Below, piece by piece: positions 18,266 to 27,590 of a stretch of 64,000 nucleotides of DNA (position 1 is the stretch's first letter; each line of letters opens with the position of its first letter). Origin of the DNA: Aliihoeflea aestuarii (GTDB taxonomy: Bacteria; Pseudomonadota; Alphaproteobacteria; Rhizobiales; Rhizobiaceae). Under the pieces are notes generated by a model that was not told where the DNA came from, did no database searches, and worked only from the letters and a program-made list of their open reading frames with translations. A program made the translations under genes and the position numbers. The stretch covers positions 124,001 to 188,000 of the forward strand of contig NZ_JAAAMK010000002.1 of assembly GCF_024105665.1 (NCBI RefSeq), in the 5' to 3' direction.

Positions 18266-19744
18266 TTACATCTGCACCGCGTAGCAGGCGATGTCGTAGT
18301 TCTTGAGCGAACCACACGCGTTCCATGCCTGATCCTTGCCGGCAAAGCCCGAAAAGCGCGCGCGGTAGTAGGTTCGGCCATTGTGTTCGAATGTCTCGGT
18401 GAAGGGTTCCGCACCGCTCAGCACGTTCGATGCACGCGACTTGGCGGATGCCAGGAATGAATTCGCCTCGCTTTCGGACGGCATCGATGCCACCTGAATG
18501 ACCCAGCCGCTCGCCTGTGTAGAAGACGTCTGGACAGGATCAACGTTCGAGCGCTCCTTGACCGCTTCGAGTGCGGCCGGAACGGCCTGCGACGGGATCG
18601 GGGAGGGCGGTGTCGGCCGGGCAGAGGGAACGGCGCCCGCGAACGCCATCTGGATGCGTTCGGCGACCTCGTCGGTACCTTCGGCCGCCGCGACCGGGGC
18701 AGGAGCAGGCACGATCTGCGGCATCGACGGTTGCGGCGTGGATGTGGGAGCCAGCGCCAGTTCCATCGGGGCCGGTTCGGCTGACATGGCCGGGCGGAAC
18801 TGAGGAGTGGCAATCGTTTGAGGAAGCTGCTGTGGCGAGGCGGCCGATGCCACGATCTGGCTGGTGGAACCACGCGCGACGAGCATCTGCTTGCTGCCAC
18901 GCGAGGCGCGGGGCAGATACTCGCGGATCAGTTCGACCATGTGGTCGTCACGGGTGCGTCCCGAACGTCCGCCCATGACGACGGCGACGATCGAGCGGCC
19001 GTCATCTTGAACAGAGGAGACGAGGTTGAAACCGGATGCGCGGATATAGCCGGTCTTGATGCCGTCTGCGCCACGAACGCGCCCGAGAACCCGGTTGTGG
19101 TTGCCGAACCGCTGCTTGCCGAGCGTGAATTCACGCGTGCCGAAATAGGAATAATATTGCGGGAAATGCTCGCGCAGCGCGATGCCCAGGATCGCCATGT
19201 CGCGCGCCGTCGTCACCTGCCTGGAGTTCGGCAGGCCGTGTGCATTCTGGAACGTCGTCGAATTCATGCCGAGCTGGCGCGCTTTCGTCGTCGTCAGGCG
19301 TGCGAAGTTCTGCTCCGAACCACCCAAAAACTCGCCGATCGCGGTCGCGATGTCGTTTGCAGAGCGGGTGACGAGCGAATAGATCGCGTTTTCGGCTGTG
19401 ATGGTCGAGCCGGCGCGCAGGCCGATCTTCGTCGGCGGTTCGGCGGCTGCCTTTGCGCTGATCGGGATCGGCGTCGACTTGGCGACCCGACCCGACTCCA
19501 TCGCCTCGAAGAGCATATAGAGGGTCATCATCTTGGTGAGTGACGCGGGATACCGCTGCTCGTCGCCGTACCGGTTGAACAGCACCTGCCCGGTCTTGGC
19601 ATCCATGACATAGGCTGCATAGCGCGGATTGGCCGACGCCTGGGCGGCAAAGCCGGCGATCAGGGCGATCGCTGCGAGAAAGGAGATGATGACCTTGAGT
19701 ACGGCCTGATGATGCGGACACATTCCGGCGAACGACTGACGCAC
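18266..19744 (-). CDS. D-alanyl-D-alanine carboxypeptidase with SPOR domain
   Basis: Exported PBP5-type enzyme, about 492 aa, that trims the terminal D-Ala of peptidoglycan stem peptides. A hydrophobic signal segment is followed by the S11 domain with SLTK (SxxK), SAN (SxN) and KTG active-site motifs, all intact. A long Pro/Ala-rich linker leads to a C-terminal SPOR domain (GWVIQVASMPSESEAN to the end) that binds denuded septal glycan. A GTG at 19744 has AAGGG seven bases upstream; ATG codons at 19777 and 19723 are alternatives. SPOR implies action at the division site. Confidence 0.92.
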   Translation of the reverse strand: MRQSFAGMCPHHQAVLKVIISFLAAIALIAGFAAQASANPRYAAYVMDAKTGQVLFNRYGDEQRYPASLTKMMTLYMLFEAMESGRVAKSTPIPISAKAAAEPPTKIGLRAGSTITAENAIYSLVTRSANDIATAIGEFLGGSEQNFARLTTTKARQLGMNSTTFQNAHGLPNSRQVTTARDMAILGIALREHFPQYYSYFGTREFTLGKQRFGNHNRVLGRVRGADGIKTGYIRASGFNLVSSVQDDGRSIVAVVMGGRSGRTRDDHMVELIREYLPRASRGSKQMLVARGSTSQIVASAASPQQLPQTIATPQFRPAMSAEPAPMELALAPTSTPQPSMPQIVPAPAPVAAAEGTDEVAERIQMAFAGAVPSARPTPPSPIPSQAVPAALEAVKERSNVDPVQTSSTQASGWVIQVASMPSESEANSFLASAKSRASNVLSGAEPFTETFEHNGRTYYRARFSGFAGKDQAWNACGSLKNYDIACYAVQM

Positions 19745-19816
19745 AACTATACCCTTACAGATTTTTGTTGGTCGCATTCTGGCGAGCTTTACATCCCTCT
19801 AGGATTATCGGTCGGA

Positions 19817-19841
19817 GGTTACCGATCCGTTTATGGTAACC
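19817..19841. promoter_or_regulatory. inverted repeat, operator candidate
   Basis: GGTTACC at 19817-19823 and GGTAACC at 19835-19841 form a perfect 7-bp inverted repeat with 11 bases between, so repeat centres are 18 bp apart. It lies in the shared upstream region of the SPOR carboxypeptidase (leftward) and the phasin gene (rightward). A dimeric regulator site is a possible reading; no known consensus was matched. Confidence 0.35.
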
Positions 19842-19963
19842 GCATCGTTCATAAATTCGCGTCAATCGGAGCAATATGTTTGCGCCGGCTGAGGAATTTG
19901 ACCGATTGTGCGACGCACGATATCGTTGGGCGATGCAGCATAAACAGTCAAAGGTTCCCGTTT

Positions 19964-20293
19964 ATGATTCACTCCTTCGATGACGCCGGAAAACTCGGCA
20001 ACGAAATCGCTGATACCGGGCTGAAGAGCATTGCTTCGGTTTCGAAGAACATGCAGGCGATCGCCGTCGAGGCCACGGAATATTCGCGCCGCGCTTTTGA
20101 ACAATCAGGTTCGACCGTCGCAAAGCTTTTGCAGACCAATTCGCCGGAGAGCGCGGTGCAGCTTCAGATGGACTTCGCCCGACAGGCATATGAAAGCTTC
20201 ATAGGTCAGGCCTCGCGCATGGGCGAACTCTATGCGGACATGGCGAAAGAGGTCTACAAGCCCTTTGAAACGCTTGGTGCGAAGCACCGTTAG
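19964..20293 (+). CDS. phasin family protein
   Basis: 109-aa helical protein of the phasin_2 type: [20 protein letters not shown] at the start, [24 protein letters not shown], then [32 protein letters not shown]. Phasins coat polyhydroxyalkanoate granules, although short alphaproteobacterial members may have other roles; no PHA synthesis gene is in the window. AAGG lies nine bases before the ATG. A strong terminator follows, so it is monocistronic. Confidence 0.9.
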   Translation: MIHSFDDAGKLGNEIADTGLKSIASVSKNMQAIAVEATEYSRRAFEQSGSTVAKLLQTNSPESAVQLQMDFARQAYESFIGQASRMGELYADMAKEVYKPFETLGAKHR

Positions 20294-20324
20294 GCATCGC
20301 TTTTCTTGCACTTTTCGCAGACGA

Positions 20325-20354
20325 AGGCCGTGCGGGTGCGCGGCCTTTTTCTTT
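20325..20354 (+). terminator. Rho-independent terminator after phasin gene
   Basis: Stem AGGCCGTGC (20325-20333) with GCGCGGCCT (20338-20346), one G-T wobble, a four-base loop, followed by TTTTCTTT. Confidence 0.85.
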
Positions 20355-20492
20355 GGCGGTGCGGGCTTTGAAAAATATTGTCGTCGTCGTGATCCCGGGC
20401 CGTATTGTCACCACCGGCGAAGGGCTTACAATCGAGTCGAGACGACCTTACATGACGCTTCCGAGGCGGGAGTGGAAGGATTGGGAAGGCGA

Positions 20493-20858
20493 GTGAAGAG
20501 CAGCAGTTTCGGCAGCGATGCGCCAAGGGCGCAGGCGGGCGACAATGAGAACGGTGGGCCTGGCCGGGGCACGGCGGTCATCACCCGTACGAAGACGAAA
20601 ACCAAGAAGCCCAGCCTGTACCGCGTGCTGATTCTGAACGACGATTACACACCGATGGAGTTCGTCGTTCATGTGCTCGAGCGCTTCTTCCAGAAGGACC
20701 GCGATGCGGCGACCCGCATCATGCTTCACGTACACAACCACGGTGTCGGCGAATGCGGCGTCTACACCTTCGAGGTCGCAGAGACCAAAGTGACGCAAGT
20801 CATGGATTTCGCCAGACAGCATCAGCATCCGCTGCAATGCGTGATGGAAAAGAAATGA
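20493..20858 (+). CDS. clpS: ATP-dependent Clp protease adaptor ClpS
   Basis: N-end rule adaptor that delivers substrates with bulky N-terminal residues to ClpAP. The core contains [20 protein letters not shown], then [20 protein letters not shown] and the ATKVTQVMD-like helix. The pocket residues (Asn-Asp in [10 protein letters not shown] and His in HVHNHG) are present. There is no good ATG; GTG at 20493 after GGGAAGG gives 121 aa, close to relatives, and GTG at 20472 or TTG at 20481 are alternatives. It is eight bases upstream of clpA, the usual pairing. Confidence 0.93.
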   Translation: MKSSSFGSDAPRAQAGDNENGGPGRGTAVITRTKTKTKKPSLYRVLILNDDYTPMEFVVHVLERFFQKDRDAATRIMLHVHNHGVGECGVYTFEVAETKVTQVMDFARQHQHPLQCVMEKK

Positions 20859-20866
20859 GGTATTGA

Positions 20867-23326
20867 ATGCCGGCATTTTCCCAGGGCCTCGAACGGGCGT
20901 TGCATCAGGCGCTCACTTTCGCCAACGAACGCCATCACGAATATGCAACGCTGGAGCATCTGCTTCTGGCGCTGATCGACGACGGCGATGCGGCTGCGGT
21001 CATGCGTGCCTGCAACGTCAATGTCGACGAACTCAAGCAGACAGTCCTGTCTTACATAGACACCGAGCTCGACAATCTCGTCACGGGCTATGACGAGGAT
21101 TCCAAGCCCACGGCCGGCTTCCAGCGCGTGATCCAGCGGGCGGTGATCCATGTTCAATCGTCCGGACGCGAAGAGGTGTCGGGCGCCAATGTGCTCGTCG
21201 CGATCTTTGCCGAGCGGGAAAGCCATGCGGCCTATTTCCTGCAGGAACAGCAGATGACCCGCTACGATGCGGTCAACTACATCAGCCACGGCATCGCAAA
21301 GCGTCCCGGCGCAGGCGAAACGCGTTCGCCGCGCGGCGCCGAAGAGGAAGCTGCCAGCCCGGCGGCCGAACATGAGGAAGGCCCCAAGAAAAAGCAGCAG
21401 GATGCGCTGTCGGCCTATTGCGTCAATCTCAACGAGAAGGCCAAGACCGGCAAGATCGATCCGCTGATCGGCCGCTCGGAAGAGATCAATCGCACGATCC
21501 AGGTCCTGTGCCGCCGGTCCAAGAACAACCCGCTTTACGTGGGCGATCCCGGCGTCGGCAAGACGGCGATCGCCGAGGGGCTCGCCAAGCGCATCGTCGA
21601 GGGCGACGTGCCCGAAGTGCTGCTCGACGCCACGATTTTCTCCCTCGACATGGGTTCGCTCCTGGCGGGCACGCGCTACCGCGGCGACTTCGAGGAACGC
21701 CTGAAGCAGGTCGTCAAGGAACTCGAGGACTATCCCGGCGCGGTGCTCTTCATCGACGAGATCCATACCGTGATCGGCGCGGGCGCGACGTCGGGCGGTG
21801 CGATGGATGCGTCGAACCTGTTGAAGCCGGCATTGTCCTCCGGTGCGATCCGCTGCATCGGCTCGACCACCTACAAGGAATTCCGCCAGTTCTTCGAAAA
21901 GGACAGGGCGCTCGTGCGCCGCTTCCAGAAGATCGACGTGAAAGAGCCGACCATCGAGGATGCGATCTCGATCATGAAGGGGCTGAAGCCTTATTTCGAG
22001 GACTTCCATAAGGTCAGGTACACCAACGAGGCAATCAAGGCCGCGGTGGAACTGTCTGCCCGATACATCTCCGACCGCAAGCTGCCGGACAAAGCCATCG
22101 ACGTGGTCGACGAGACCGGCGCCTCGCAGATGCTTCTGCCGGAGAACAAGCGCAAGAAGACGATCAGCGTGAAGGAGATCGAGAATACGATCGCCACGAT
22201 GGCGCGCATTCCGCCCAAGACCGTCTCGGCAGATGACGAAAAGGTGCTCGCGACGCTCGAGGACGAACTGAAGCGTGTGGTCTACGGTCAGGACACCGCC
22301 ATCACGGCGCTGTCTTCTTCGATCAAGCTGGCCCGCGCCGGCCTGCGCGAGCCGGACAAGCCGATCGGCTCCTATCTGTTTTCCGGCCCGACGGGCGTCG
22401 GCAAGACAGAGGTCGCCAAACAGCTTGCCGCTTCGCTTGGCGTGGAACTCCTGCGTTTCGACATGTCGGAATATATGGAGCGCCACACGGTCTCGCGCCT
22501 CATCGGCGCACCGCCCGGCTATGTAGGCTTCGATCAGGGCGGATTGCTCACCGACGGCGTCGATCAGCATCCGCATTGCGTCTTGCTGCTCGACGAGATC
22601 GAGAAGGCGCATCCGGACCTGTTCAACATCCTGTTGCAGGTCATGGATCATGGCTCGCTGACCGATCACAACGGCAAGAAGATCGATTTCCGCAATGTGA
22701 TCCTGATCATGACCACGAATGCGGGCGCAGCCGAGGCATCCAAGGCGGCGATCGGTTTCGGCTCGACCAAGCGGGAAGGGGATGACCTCGAGGCGATCAA
22801 TCGTCTCTTCTCGCCCGAATTCCGCAACCGTCTGGACGCGATCATCCCGTTCGGTTCGCTGCCGATCCCGGTCATCCATCAGGTCGTGCAGAAGTTCGTC
22901 ATGCAACTCGAGGCGCAGCTTGCCGAGCGCCGCGTAACGTTCGAACTGACGCCGGAGGCGATCGAATGGCTGGCCGACAAGGGCTATGACGAGCGCATGG
23001 GCGCGCGTCCGCTCGGAAGGGTCATCCAGGAGCACATCAAGAAGCCGCTGGCCGAAGAGGTGCTGTTCGGAAAGCTCAAAAAGGGCGGAACGGTGCGCGT
23101 TCTCGTCACGGAGAAAGACGACGGCACGAAGGGGCTGACGCTTGAAAGCCTGGCCGAAGACGTTCCGGTCAAGCCGAAGAAGGAACAGCCCGAACAGGCG
23201 GTCAAGCAGAAGAAGCCCGCTGCCCGCAAGGCGAAAAAGGTGCCCGCCGCAGTCGGAGCCGACAATGCGTCGGACAAGGGAACTGGCAAGCGGTCGAGCG
23301 TGCCGCAACTTCCGCGCAAGAACTGA
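20867..23326 (+). CDS. clpA: ATP-dependent Clp protease ATP-binding subunit ClpA
   Basis: Hexameric AAA+ unfoldase that feeds ClpP. 819 aa: N-domain (1-145) that binds ClpS, first AAA module with [16 protein letters not shown] and the DEIHT Walker B, second module with [15 protein letters not shown] and [11 protein letters not shown]-terminal Lys/Pro/Ala-rich tail of about 60 residues ([11 protein letters not shown] to PRKN) exceeds the enteric ClpA length. GAGGT lies upstream of the ATG. ClpP itself is not in the window. A perfect terminator follows. Confidence 0.97.
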   Translation: MPAFSQGLERALHQALTFANERHHEYATLEHLLLALIDDGDAAAVMRACNVNVDELKQTVLSYIDTELDNLVTGYDEDSKPTAGFQRVIQRAVIHVQSSGREEVSGANVLVAIFAERESHAAYFLQEQQMTRYDAVNYISHGIAKRPGAGETRSPRGAEEEAASPAAEHEEGPKKKQQDALSAYCVNLNEKAKTGKIDPLIGRSEEINRTIQVLCRRSKNNPLYVGDPGVGKTAIAEGLAKRIVEGDVPEVLLDATIFSLDMGSLLAGTRYRGDFEERLKQVVKELEDYPGAVLFIDEIHTVIGAGATSGGAMDASNLLKPALSSGAIRCIGSTTYKEFRQFFEKDRALVRRFQKIDVKEPTIEDAISIMKGLKPYFEDFHKVRYTNEAIKAAVELSARYISDRKLPDKAIDVVDETGASQMLLPENKRKKTISVKEIENTIATMARIPPKTVSADDEKVLATLEDELKRVVYGQDTAITALSSSIKLARAGLREPDKPIGSYLFSGPTGVGKTEVAKQLAASLGVELLRFDMSEYMERHTVSRLIGAPPGYVGFDQGGLLTDGVDQHPHCVLLLDEIEKAHPDLFNILLQVMDHGSLTDHNGKKIDFRNVILIMTTNAGAAEASKAAIGFGSTKREGDDLEAINRLFSPEFRNRLDAIIPFGSLPIPVIHQVVQKFVMQLEAQLAERRVTFELTPEAIEWLADKGYDERMGARPLGRVIQEHIKKPLAEEVLFGKLKKGGTVRVLVTEKDDGTKGLTLESLAEDVPVKPKKEQPEQAVKQKKPAARKAKKVPAAVGADNASDKGTGKRSSVPQLPRKN

Positions 23327-23340
23327 ACGACAGACATGAA

Positions 23341-23369
23341 AACCGGCGCTCGCAAGGCGCCGGTTTTTT
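23341..23369 (+). terminator. Rho-independent terminator after clpA
   Basis: Perfect nine-base stem AACCGGCGC (23341-23349) with GCGCCGGTT (23357-23365), a seven-base loop and a run of six T in total at the end. Confidence 0.92.
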
Positions 23370-23392
23370 AACATCGCAACTACCGTGAGGGC

Positions 23393-24172
23393 ATGATAGT
23401 CAGGCGCCAAATGCCCGACGTCAACGATTCCGCATCTGCCGCCTCATCCCCGCCAACCGCTCAGGAATGCCTGCTTTGGTATCTTCGCGGTTGCCGCGCG
23501 GTGATTTCGATTCCGGCTGTCATTCTGGCCAGCAGTTTCGTCGGCTTCGCGGCGCTCGCCGTCGAGGCCGGGTTCACCATGGCGCAGACCGTCTTCATGA
23601 CGGCCGTCATCTGGGCGCTTCCGGCCAAGGTCGTCCTGATCGGCGCGGTGCTTGCCGGAAACGGTCTGGCGGCGGCGGCCTTCGCGGTCGCCCTTTCGTC
23701 GGTCCGACTGGCGCCCATGGTCGTCGTGCTCGTTCCCGAGCTGCGCGGACCGCGCACGCGAAACTGGGTACTCTACGTTCTCTCCCATTTCGTCGCCGTC
23801 ACCTCATGGGTGATCGCGCTCGAAAACGTGCGTAACGTGCCGCGCGACCTTCGCACAAGCTGGTATGCCGGCGTCGGCTCGTCCCTCATCATGTTGAACA
23901 TGGTCGTGGTCGCGGTCGTCTTCATGATCGCGGACGATCTGCCGCCGATCATTTCGGCCGCACTGTTCATGCTCACGCCGATCTACTTCCTGACCTCCCT
24001 GTGGGCGTCGGCTCGTGAGCGGGCAGGGCATATCGCAATGGTGCTCGGCCTGATCATGGGGCCGCTCTTCCATCTGGTCATCCCGGATTTCAGCCTGCTC
24101 GCGACCGGCATGGCCGGTGGCGGTCTGGCATATCTCCATCACCGCCTTTCCGGGCGGGGAGGGACGACATGA
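23393..24172 (+). CDS. AzlC-family branched-chain amino acid exporter, large subunit
   Basis: 259-aa membrane protein with about six to eight spans after a polar N-terminus. SSFVGFAALAVEAGFTMAQTVFMTAVIWALPAKVVLIGA, then LSSVRLAPMVVVLVPELRG, matches the AzlC repeat. Together with the following AzlD-like gene it should form a small two-subunit exporter for branched-chain or related amino acids. GAGGG is very close to the ATG at 23393; the ATG at 23411 is an alternative start. Confidence 0.88.
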   Translation: MIVRRQMPDVNDSASAASSPPTAQECLLWYLRGCRAVISIPAVILASSFVGFAALAVEAGFTMAQTVFMTAVIWALPAKVVLIGAVLAGNGLAAAAFAVALSSVRLAPMVVVLVPELRGPRTRNWVLYVLSHFVAVTSWVIALENVRNVPRDLRTSWYAGVGSSLIMLNMVVVAVVFMIADDLPPIISAALFMLTPIYFLTSLWASARERAGHIAMVLGLIMGPLFHLVIPDFSLLATGMAGGGLAYLHHRLSGRGGTT

Positions 24173-24525
24173 CGTTTTCGTCGATCGATACCTGGTGGTG
24201 GCCCTATCTGTTCATCCTGATCGCGGGCTGGCTGGCGACCGATAGCTGGCGGTTCCTCGGCGTCTATCTCGGCGGCCGGCTTTCGGAGAAGTCCGATCTT
24301 CTCGTGCTTGTCCGCTGCGTTGCGACCGCGCTGGTCGCGGCCGTCATCGCCAATCTGATCGTGTTTCCCGCAGGGCCGCTCGCCGAAACGACGATCCGCT
24401 TGCGCGTCTTTTCCGCTGCTATCGGCTTCGCAGCCTTCCTGTGGTTCGGCAAGAACGTGCTCGTCGGCATCGTCGTTACGGAGGTGGTCCTTCTTTCGGG
24501 AATGGTGCTGGCGACCTATAGTTGA
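24169..24525 (+). CDS. AzlD-family exporter small subunit
   Basis: 118 aa with about four hydrophobic segments; the motif FLGVYLGGRLSEKSDLLVLVRCVATALVAA fits AzlD (DUF in this family pairs with AzlC). The start overlaps the azlC-like stop by four bases (ATGA), the usual arrangement for the two-subunit system. The 3' end overlaps the HIT gene by ten bases in convergent orientation. Confidence 0.85.
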   Translation: MTFSSIDTWWWPYLFILIAGWLATDSWRFLGVYLGGRLSEKSDLLVLVRCVATALVAAVIANLIVFPAGPLAETTIRLRVFSAAIGFAAFLWFGKNVLVGIVVTEVVLLSGMVLATYS

Positions 24526-24947
24526 TCGAGAGCCGCGCGGATCTTTTCGGCGTTGGCGGCAAGAATTTCGGGCTTTTCCATGTCGCCACTATGCGGCTTC
24601 AGGTCCACGCCTTCGAAGCGCGGGATCACATGGAAATGCAGGTGAAACACGACCTGTCCACCGGCCGATTCATTGAACTGTGCGATCGAAGCGCCGTCTG
24701 CATCGAATGCCTCGACGACCGCATGCGCCAGCTTCTGCACGGTCGCGACGACGGCCGAGAGGCTTGTCGTGTCGACATCGAGAATGTTGCGAGCCGGCTT
24801 TTTCGGGATCACGAGGCAGTGACCCTTTCCACGCGGCATGATGTCCATGAATGCGAAGGTCGCGTCGTCCTCGTAGACTTTGTGGGCGGGAAGCTCGCCG
24901 CGCAGGATTTTGGCGAAAATGTTGGTGTCGTCGTAAGCGGCGGGCAT
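24516..24947 (-). CDS. HIT family nucleotide hydrolase
   Basis: Histidine-triad protein of about 143 aa (Hint/HinT type), hydrolysing adenosine phosphoramidates or aminoacyl-adenylates. The N-terminal NIFAKILRGELPAHKVYED and FMDIMPRGKGHCLVIPK blocks and the active site HLHFHVIPR are intact. ATG at 24947 has GAGGT upstream; an ATG at 24962 would add five residues. It stands alone between azlD and the acyltransferase gene. Confidence 0.93.
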   Translation of the reverse strand: MPAAYDDTNIFAKILRGELPAHKVYEDDATFAFMDIMPRGKGHCLVIPKKPARNILDVDTTSLSAVVATVQKLAHAVVEAFDADGASIAQFNESAGGQVVFHLHFHVIPRFEGVDLKPHSGDMEKPEILAANAEKIRAALDQL

Positions 24948-25034
24948 CTCGACCTCTGTCATCTATGCAACTGCGTCAGGGGTAACCAAGACACGGCCCG
25001 TTGACCAGAGCAGGTTGCAGTTTTGCAGCGCGCG

Positions 25035-26216
25035 TCAGTCTTTTCGAAACGGCGCGCGCTCGGACAGATATTCGCCGATTTCCTCAACATCCTGCCGCTC
25101 GCGCTCCAGATAGTCGGCGATGGCGCGGCGCAGACCCGGATGCTCGATCCAGTGCGCCGAATGCGTGGTGACCGGAACGTAGCCGCGCGCAAGCTTGTGC
25201 TCGCCCTGCGCGCCCGCTTCGACCACGGACAGCTTGCGCTCGATGGCGAAATCGATCGCCTGATGGTAGCAGACCTCGAAATGCAGGAAGGGGTGATGCT
25301 CGACGCAGCCCCAGTTGCGGCCGAACAGGCGATCGCCGCCGATGAAATTGATGGCACCGGCAATGTAGCGGCCGTCGCGCTTGGCCATGATGAGCAGGAT
25401 GTCGTCCGCCATGCGTTCGCCGACCATGGAGAAGAACGTGCGGTTGAGATACGGGCGGCCCCATTTGCGGCTGCCGGTATCCATGTAGAATTGGTAGAAA
25501 TCGTCCCAGATCGCTTCGGTGAGGTCGGCCCCCGTCAGTTGGTCAATGGTGATGCCATCTCCCAGCGCCTCACGCCGTTCCCGGCGCAGCGCCTTGCGCT
25601 TGCGCGATGCGAGCGTGTCGAGAAAGTCCTCGTAGCTGCCGTAGCCTTCATTGATGAAATGGAATTGCGTATCGGTGCGGTGGAGATAGCCGGCCTCTTC
25701 AAGCACGTCCGCTTCTTCGGCGAGCGCAAAAGTGACATGGGCGGAGGATGTACCCAACCGTTCGTTGAGCACCTTCATGCCTTCGGCCAGTGCCGCCCGG
25801 ATGGGATCAGGATCGAGTTCGGCGTCGAAAAGCAGCCGGGGACCGGTCGCCGGCGTGAAGGGTATGGAGGCTTGCAGCTTGGGGTAATAGCGCCCGCCCG
25901 CTCGCTCGAAAGCATCTGCCCAACCATGGTCGAAAACGTACTCGCCTTGGCTGTGAGATTTGAGATAGCAGGGAACGGCGCCGATCAGCCGGCCGTCCGG
26001 CGATTGCAATGCCAGGTGTTGCGGCAACCATCCTGCCTGAGCGCCGACGCAGCCGCTGTCCTCCAACGCCGAAAGAAACGCGTAGGACAAAAACGGATTA
26101 TAGGGCGTCATCGGCGACGAATGTGTGGTGCCTGCAAGCCGGTCCCATCCCTCGTGCGGGATGCCGGCCATCCCGTCCACGACGCGGATGACGAACCCGG
26201 CTTCATTCTCACTCAT
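25035..26216 (-). CDS. FemAB/GNAT-like acyltransferase (COG3146)
   Basis: 393-aa protein of the COG3146 family (peptidoglycan recognition/biosynthesis-like acyltransferases). Characteristic blocks are SYAFLSALEDSGCVG, the QGEYVFDHGWADAFERAGGRYYPKLQ segment, SRKRKALRRERREA and the C-terminal HFEVCYHQAIDFAIERKL plus EAGAQGEHKLARGY. Predicted cytosolic; the actual acceptor is unknown. The start at 26216 (MSENEAGF) is preferred to the one at 26279. No operon partner is apparent. Confidence 0.85.
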   Translation of the reverse strand: MSENEAGFVIRVVDGMAGIPHEGWDRLAGTTHSSPMTPYNPFLSYAFLSALEDSGCVGAQAGWLPQHLALQSPDGRLIGAVPCYLKSHSQGEYVFDHGWADAFERAGGRYYPKLQASIPFTPATGPRLLFDAELDPDPIRAALAEGMKVLNERLGTSSAHVTFALAEEADVLEEAGYLHRTDTQFHFINEGYGSYEDFLDTLASRKRKALRRERREALGDGITIDQLTGADLTEAIWDDFYQFYMDTGSRKWGRPYLNRTFFSMVGERMADDILLIMAKRDGRYIAGAINFIGGDRLFGRNWGCVEHHPFLHFEVCYHQAIDFAIERKLSVVEAGAQGEHKLARGYVPVTTHSAHWIEHPGLRRAIADYLERERQDVEEIGEYLSERAPFRKD

Positions 26217-26281
26217 AGACCAGACATCCCGACCCGCGAACCTTTGCGTTCTAGATACGTGCCGGGATGCCGGTTGCAAGG

Positions 26282-27010
26282 TCAGAGCGTATCGCGGCCG
26301 TCCGGATCGAAGCCTTCGAACGTCATCTGATCGGCATGGGCTTGCGTCGCCTGCCGCGATTTTTCATCTCGCACGGTCCAGGTGATCACTGGCATGGAGA
26401 GCTTGTCACGGACGAAGGTAACGAACGGGCTCGGCAAATCGTGAACGCCCCACGAGACGAACGAGATCGGATGCGCGAGCATGGAAAAATGCGCTTCCAG
26501 TTCTTCCGGCTTGTTGCCGTGGGCCGTGAGGCCCGCAGGAATGCCGGCCGCTTCGGTGCCGAACTGCCGGACCAGCCAGTGGTCGAAGGACATGATGGCT
26601 GCAGGGCCGGAATAGGCACGCAGGAGCGCGGCGCAGGCCGCGACCAGCCCGTCATCCTCGCCCTGCGTGCCCTTGAGTTCGATGACGAGCGGCACGCGGC
26701 CTGCGACGAGATCGAGCATCTCCTTCAACGTGGGCGCGTGATCGTCCGTGCCGCCGATCCGCAGATCGGCCAATTGCGTGGCGGTCTTTTCGAAGACGCG
26801 GCCATCGATTCCCGCAAGACGTTTCAGATCGTGATCGTGAAAGACGACCGGAACGCCGTCCGACGACAGATGCACGTCGCATTCGATGGCATAGTCGCGA
26901 TCGATCGCGGCGCGAAAGGCCGACAGCGTGTTTTCCCAGCGGGTCTTGTTGAGGTCATGGAAGCCGCGATGCGCGATCGGGCGCGCGGTAAGCCAGTCGA
27001 GATTCGCCAT
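26282..27010 (-). CDS. glycerophosphodiester phosphodiesterase
   Basis: 242-aa GDPD-domain enzyme that cleaves glycerophosphodiesters to glycerol-3-phosphate and an alcohol. The active-site HRGFHD (residues about 14-19) and the ENTLSAF, E-C-D-VHLSSDGVPVVFHDHDL motifs carry the acid-base His and metal-binding acidic residues. No signal peptide, so cytosolic. It begins one base after the RidA-family stop and is co-transcribed with that gene. Confidence 0.93.
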   Translation of the reverse strand: MANLDWLTARPIAHRGFHDLNKTRWENTLSAFRAAIDRDYAIECDVHLSSDGVPVVFHDHDLKRLAGIDGRVFEKTATQLADLRIGGTDDHAPTLKEMLDLVAGRVPLVIELKGTQGEDDGLVAACAALLRAYSGPAAIMSFDHWLVRQFGTEAAGIPAGLTAHGNKPEELEAHFSMLAHPISFVSWGVHDLPSPFVTFVRDKLSMPVITWTVRDEKSRQATQAHADQMTFEGFDPDGRDTL

Positions 27011-27011
27011 G

Positions 27012-27482
27012 TCAGTTCTTCGCGATCTCGAAGACGGCCTCGACCTCGACCGCCGCATCGAGCGGCAACGAGGCGACACCGACCGCCGAACGCGCATGTT
27101 TGCCGGCTTCTCCCAGCACCTCGACCAGAAGGTTGGACGCGCCATTGGCGACGAGATGCTGCTCGGTGAAATCGGCCTCGGACGCCACGAACACGGTGAT
27201 CTTGACGACGCGCGCGATTCGTTCGAGGTCACCCAGCGCGGACTTGGCCTGTGCCAGCACGTTGATCGCGCAAAGTCGTGCGGCCTCCTGTGCGGAGGCA
27301 ACGTCGAGATCGCGCCCGACCCGGCCCTTGGCTGCCAGCGTGCCGTCCTTCAGCGGCAGTTGACCGGCCGTGAAGACGAGATCGCCGCTGATCATAAAGG
27401 GCAGATAGTTGGCGGCCGGGGCCGCTGCCTGCGGAAGAGTGATTCCAAGCTTTTCCAGGCGGCTATTGATTGTGTCGGTCAT
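27012..27482 (-). CDS. RidA family protein (YjgF-like)
   Basis: Member of the Rid superfamily, about 156 aa, which includes enamine/imine deaminases; the longer form with IN-x-RLEKLGITLPQAAAPAANYLPF resembles the Rid2-type 'RidA family' common in Rhizobiales. The conserved arginine of the C-terminal region is replaced by the context KITVFVASEADF and VEVEAVFEIA, so activity is uncertain. Adjacent ATG codons at 27485 and 27482; AAGGA favours the second. First gene of the pair with the phosphodiesterase. Confidence 0.86.
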   Translation of the reverse strand: MTDTINSRLEKLGITLPQAAAPAANYLPFMISGDLVFTAGQLPLKDGTLAAKGRVGRDLDVASAQEAARLCAINVLAQAKSALGDLERIARVVKITVFVASEADFTEQHLVANGASNLLVEVLGEAGKHARSAVGVASLPLDAAVEVEAVFEIAKN

Positions 27483-27590
27483 CATGTGATCCTTGTCGAT
27501 GAAAGTGGCGGCAAAAATCGCCTCGCTTCCGCCACGAAAACGCATTCAGGTGCCGGCATATCCGACCTTGCACCCAATCGGGAGAACCGA

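Noticed and set aside
20822-23410. 862-codon open frame antisense to clpA
   Set aside because: It lies wholly against a clear clpA coding frame, has His/Arg/Asp-rich shadow composition typical of high-GC antisense frames, and no domain.
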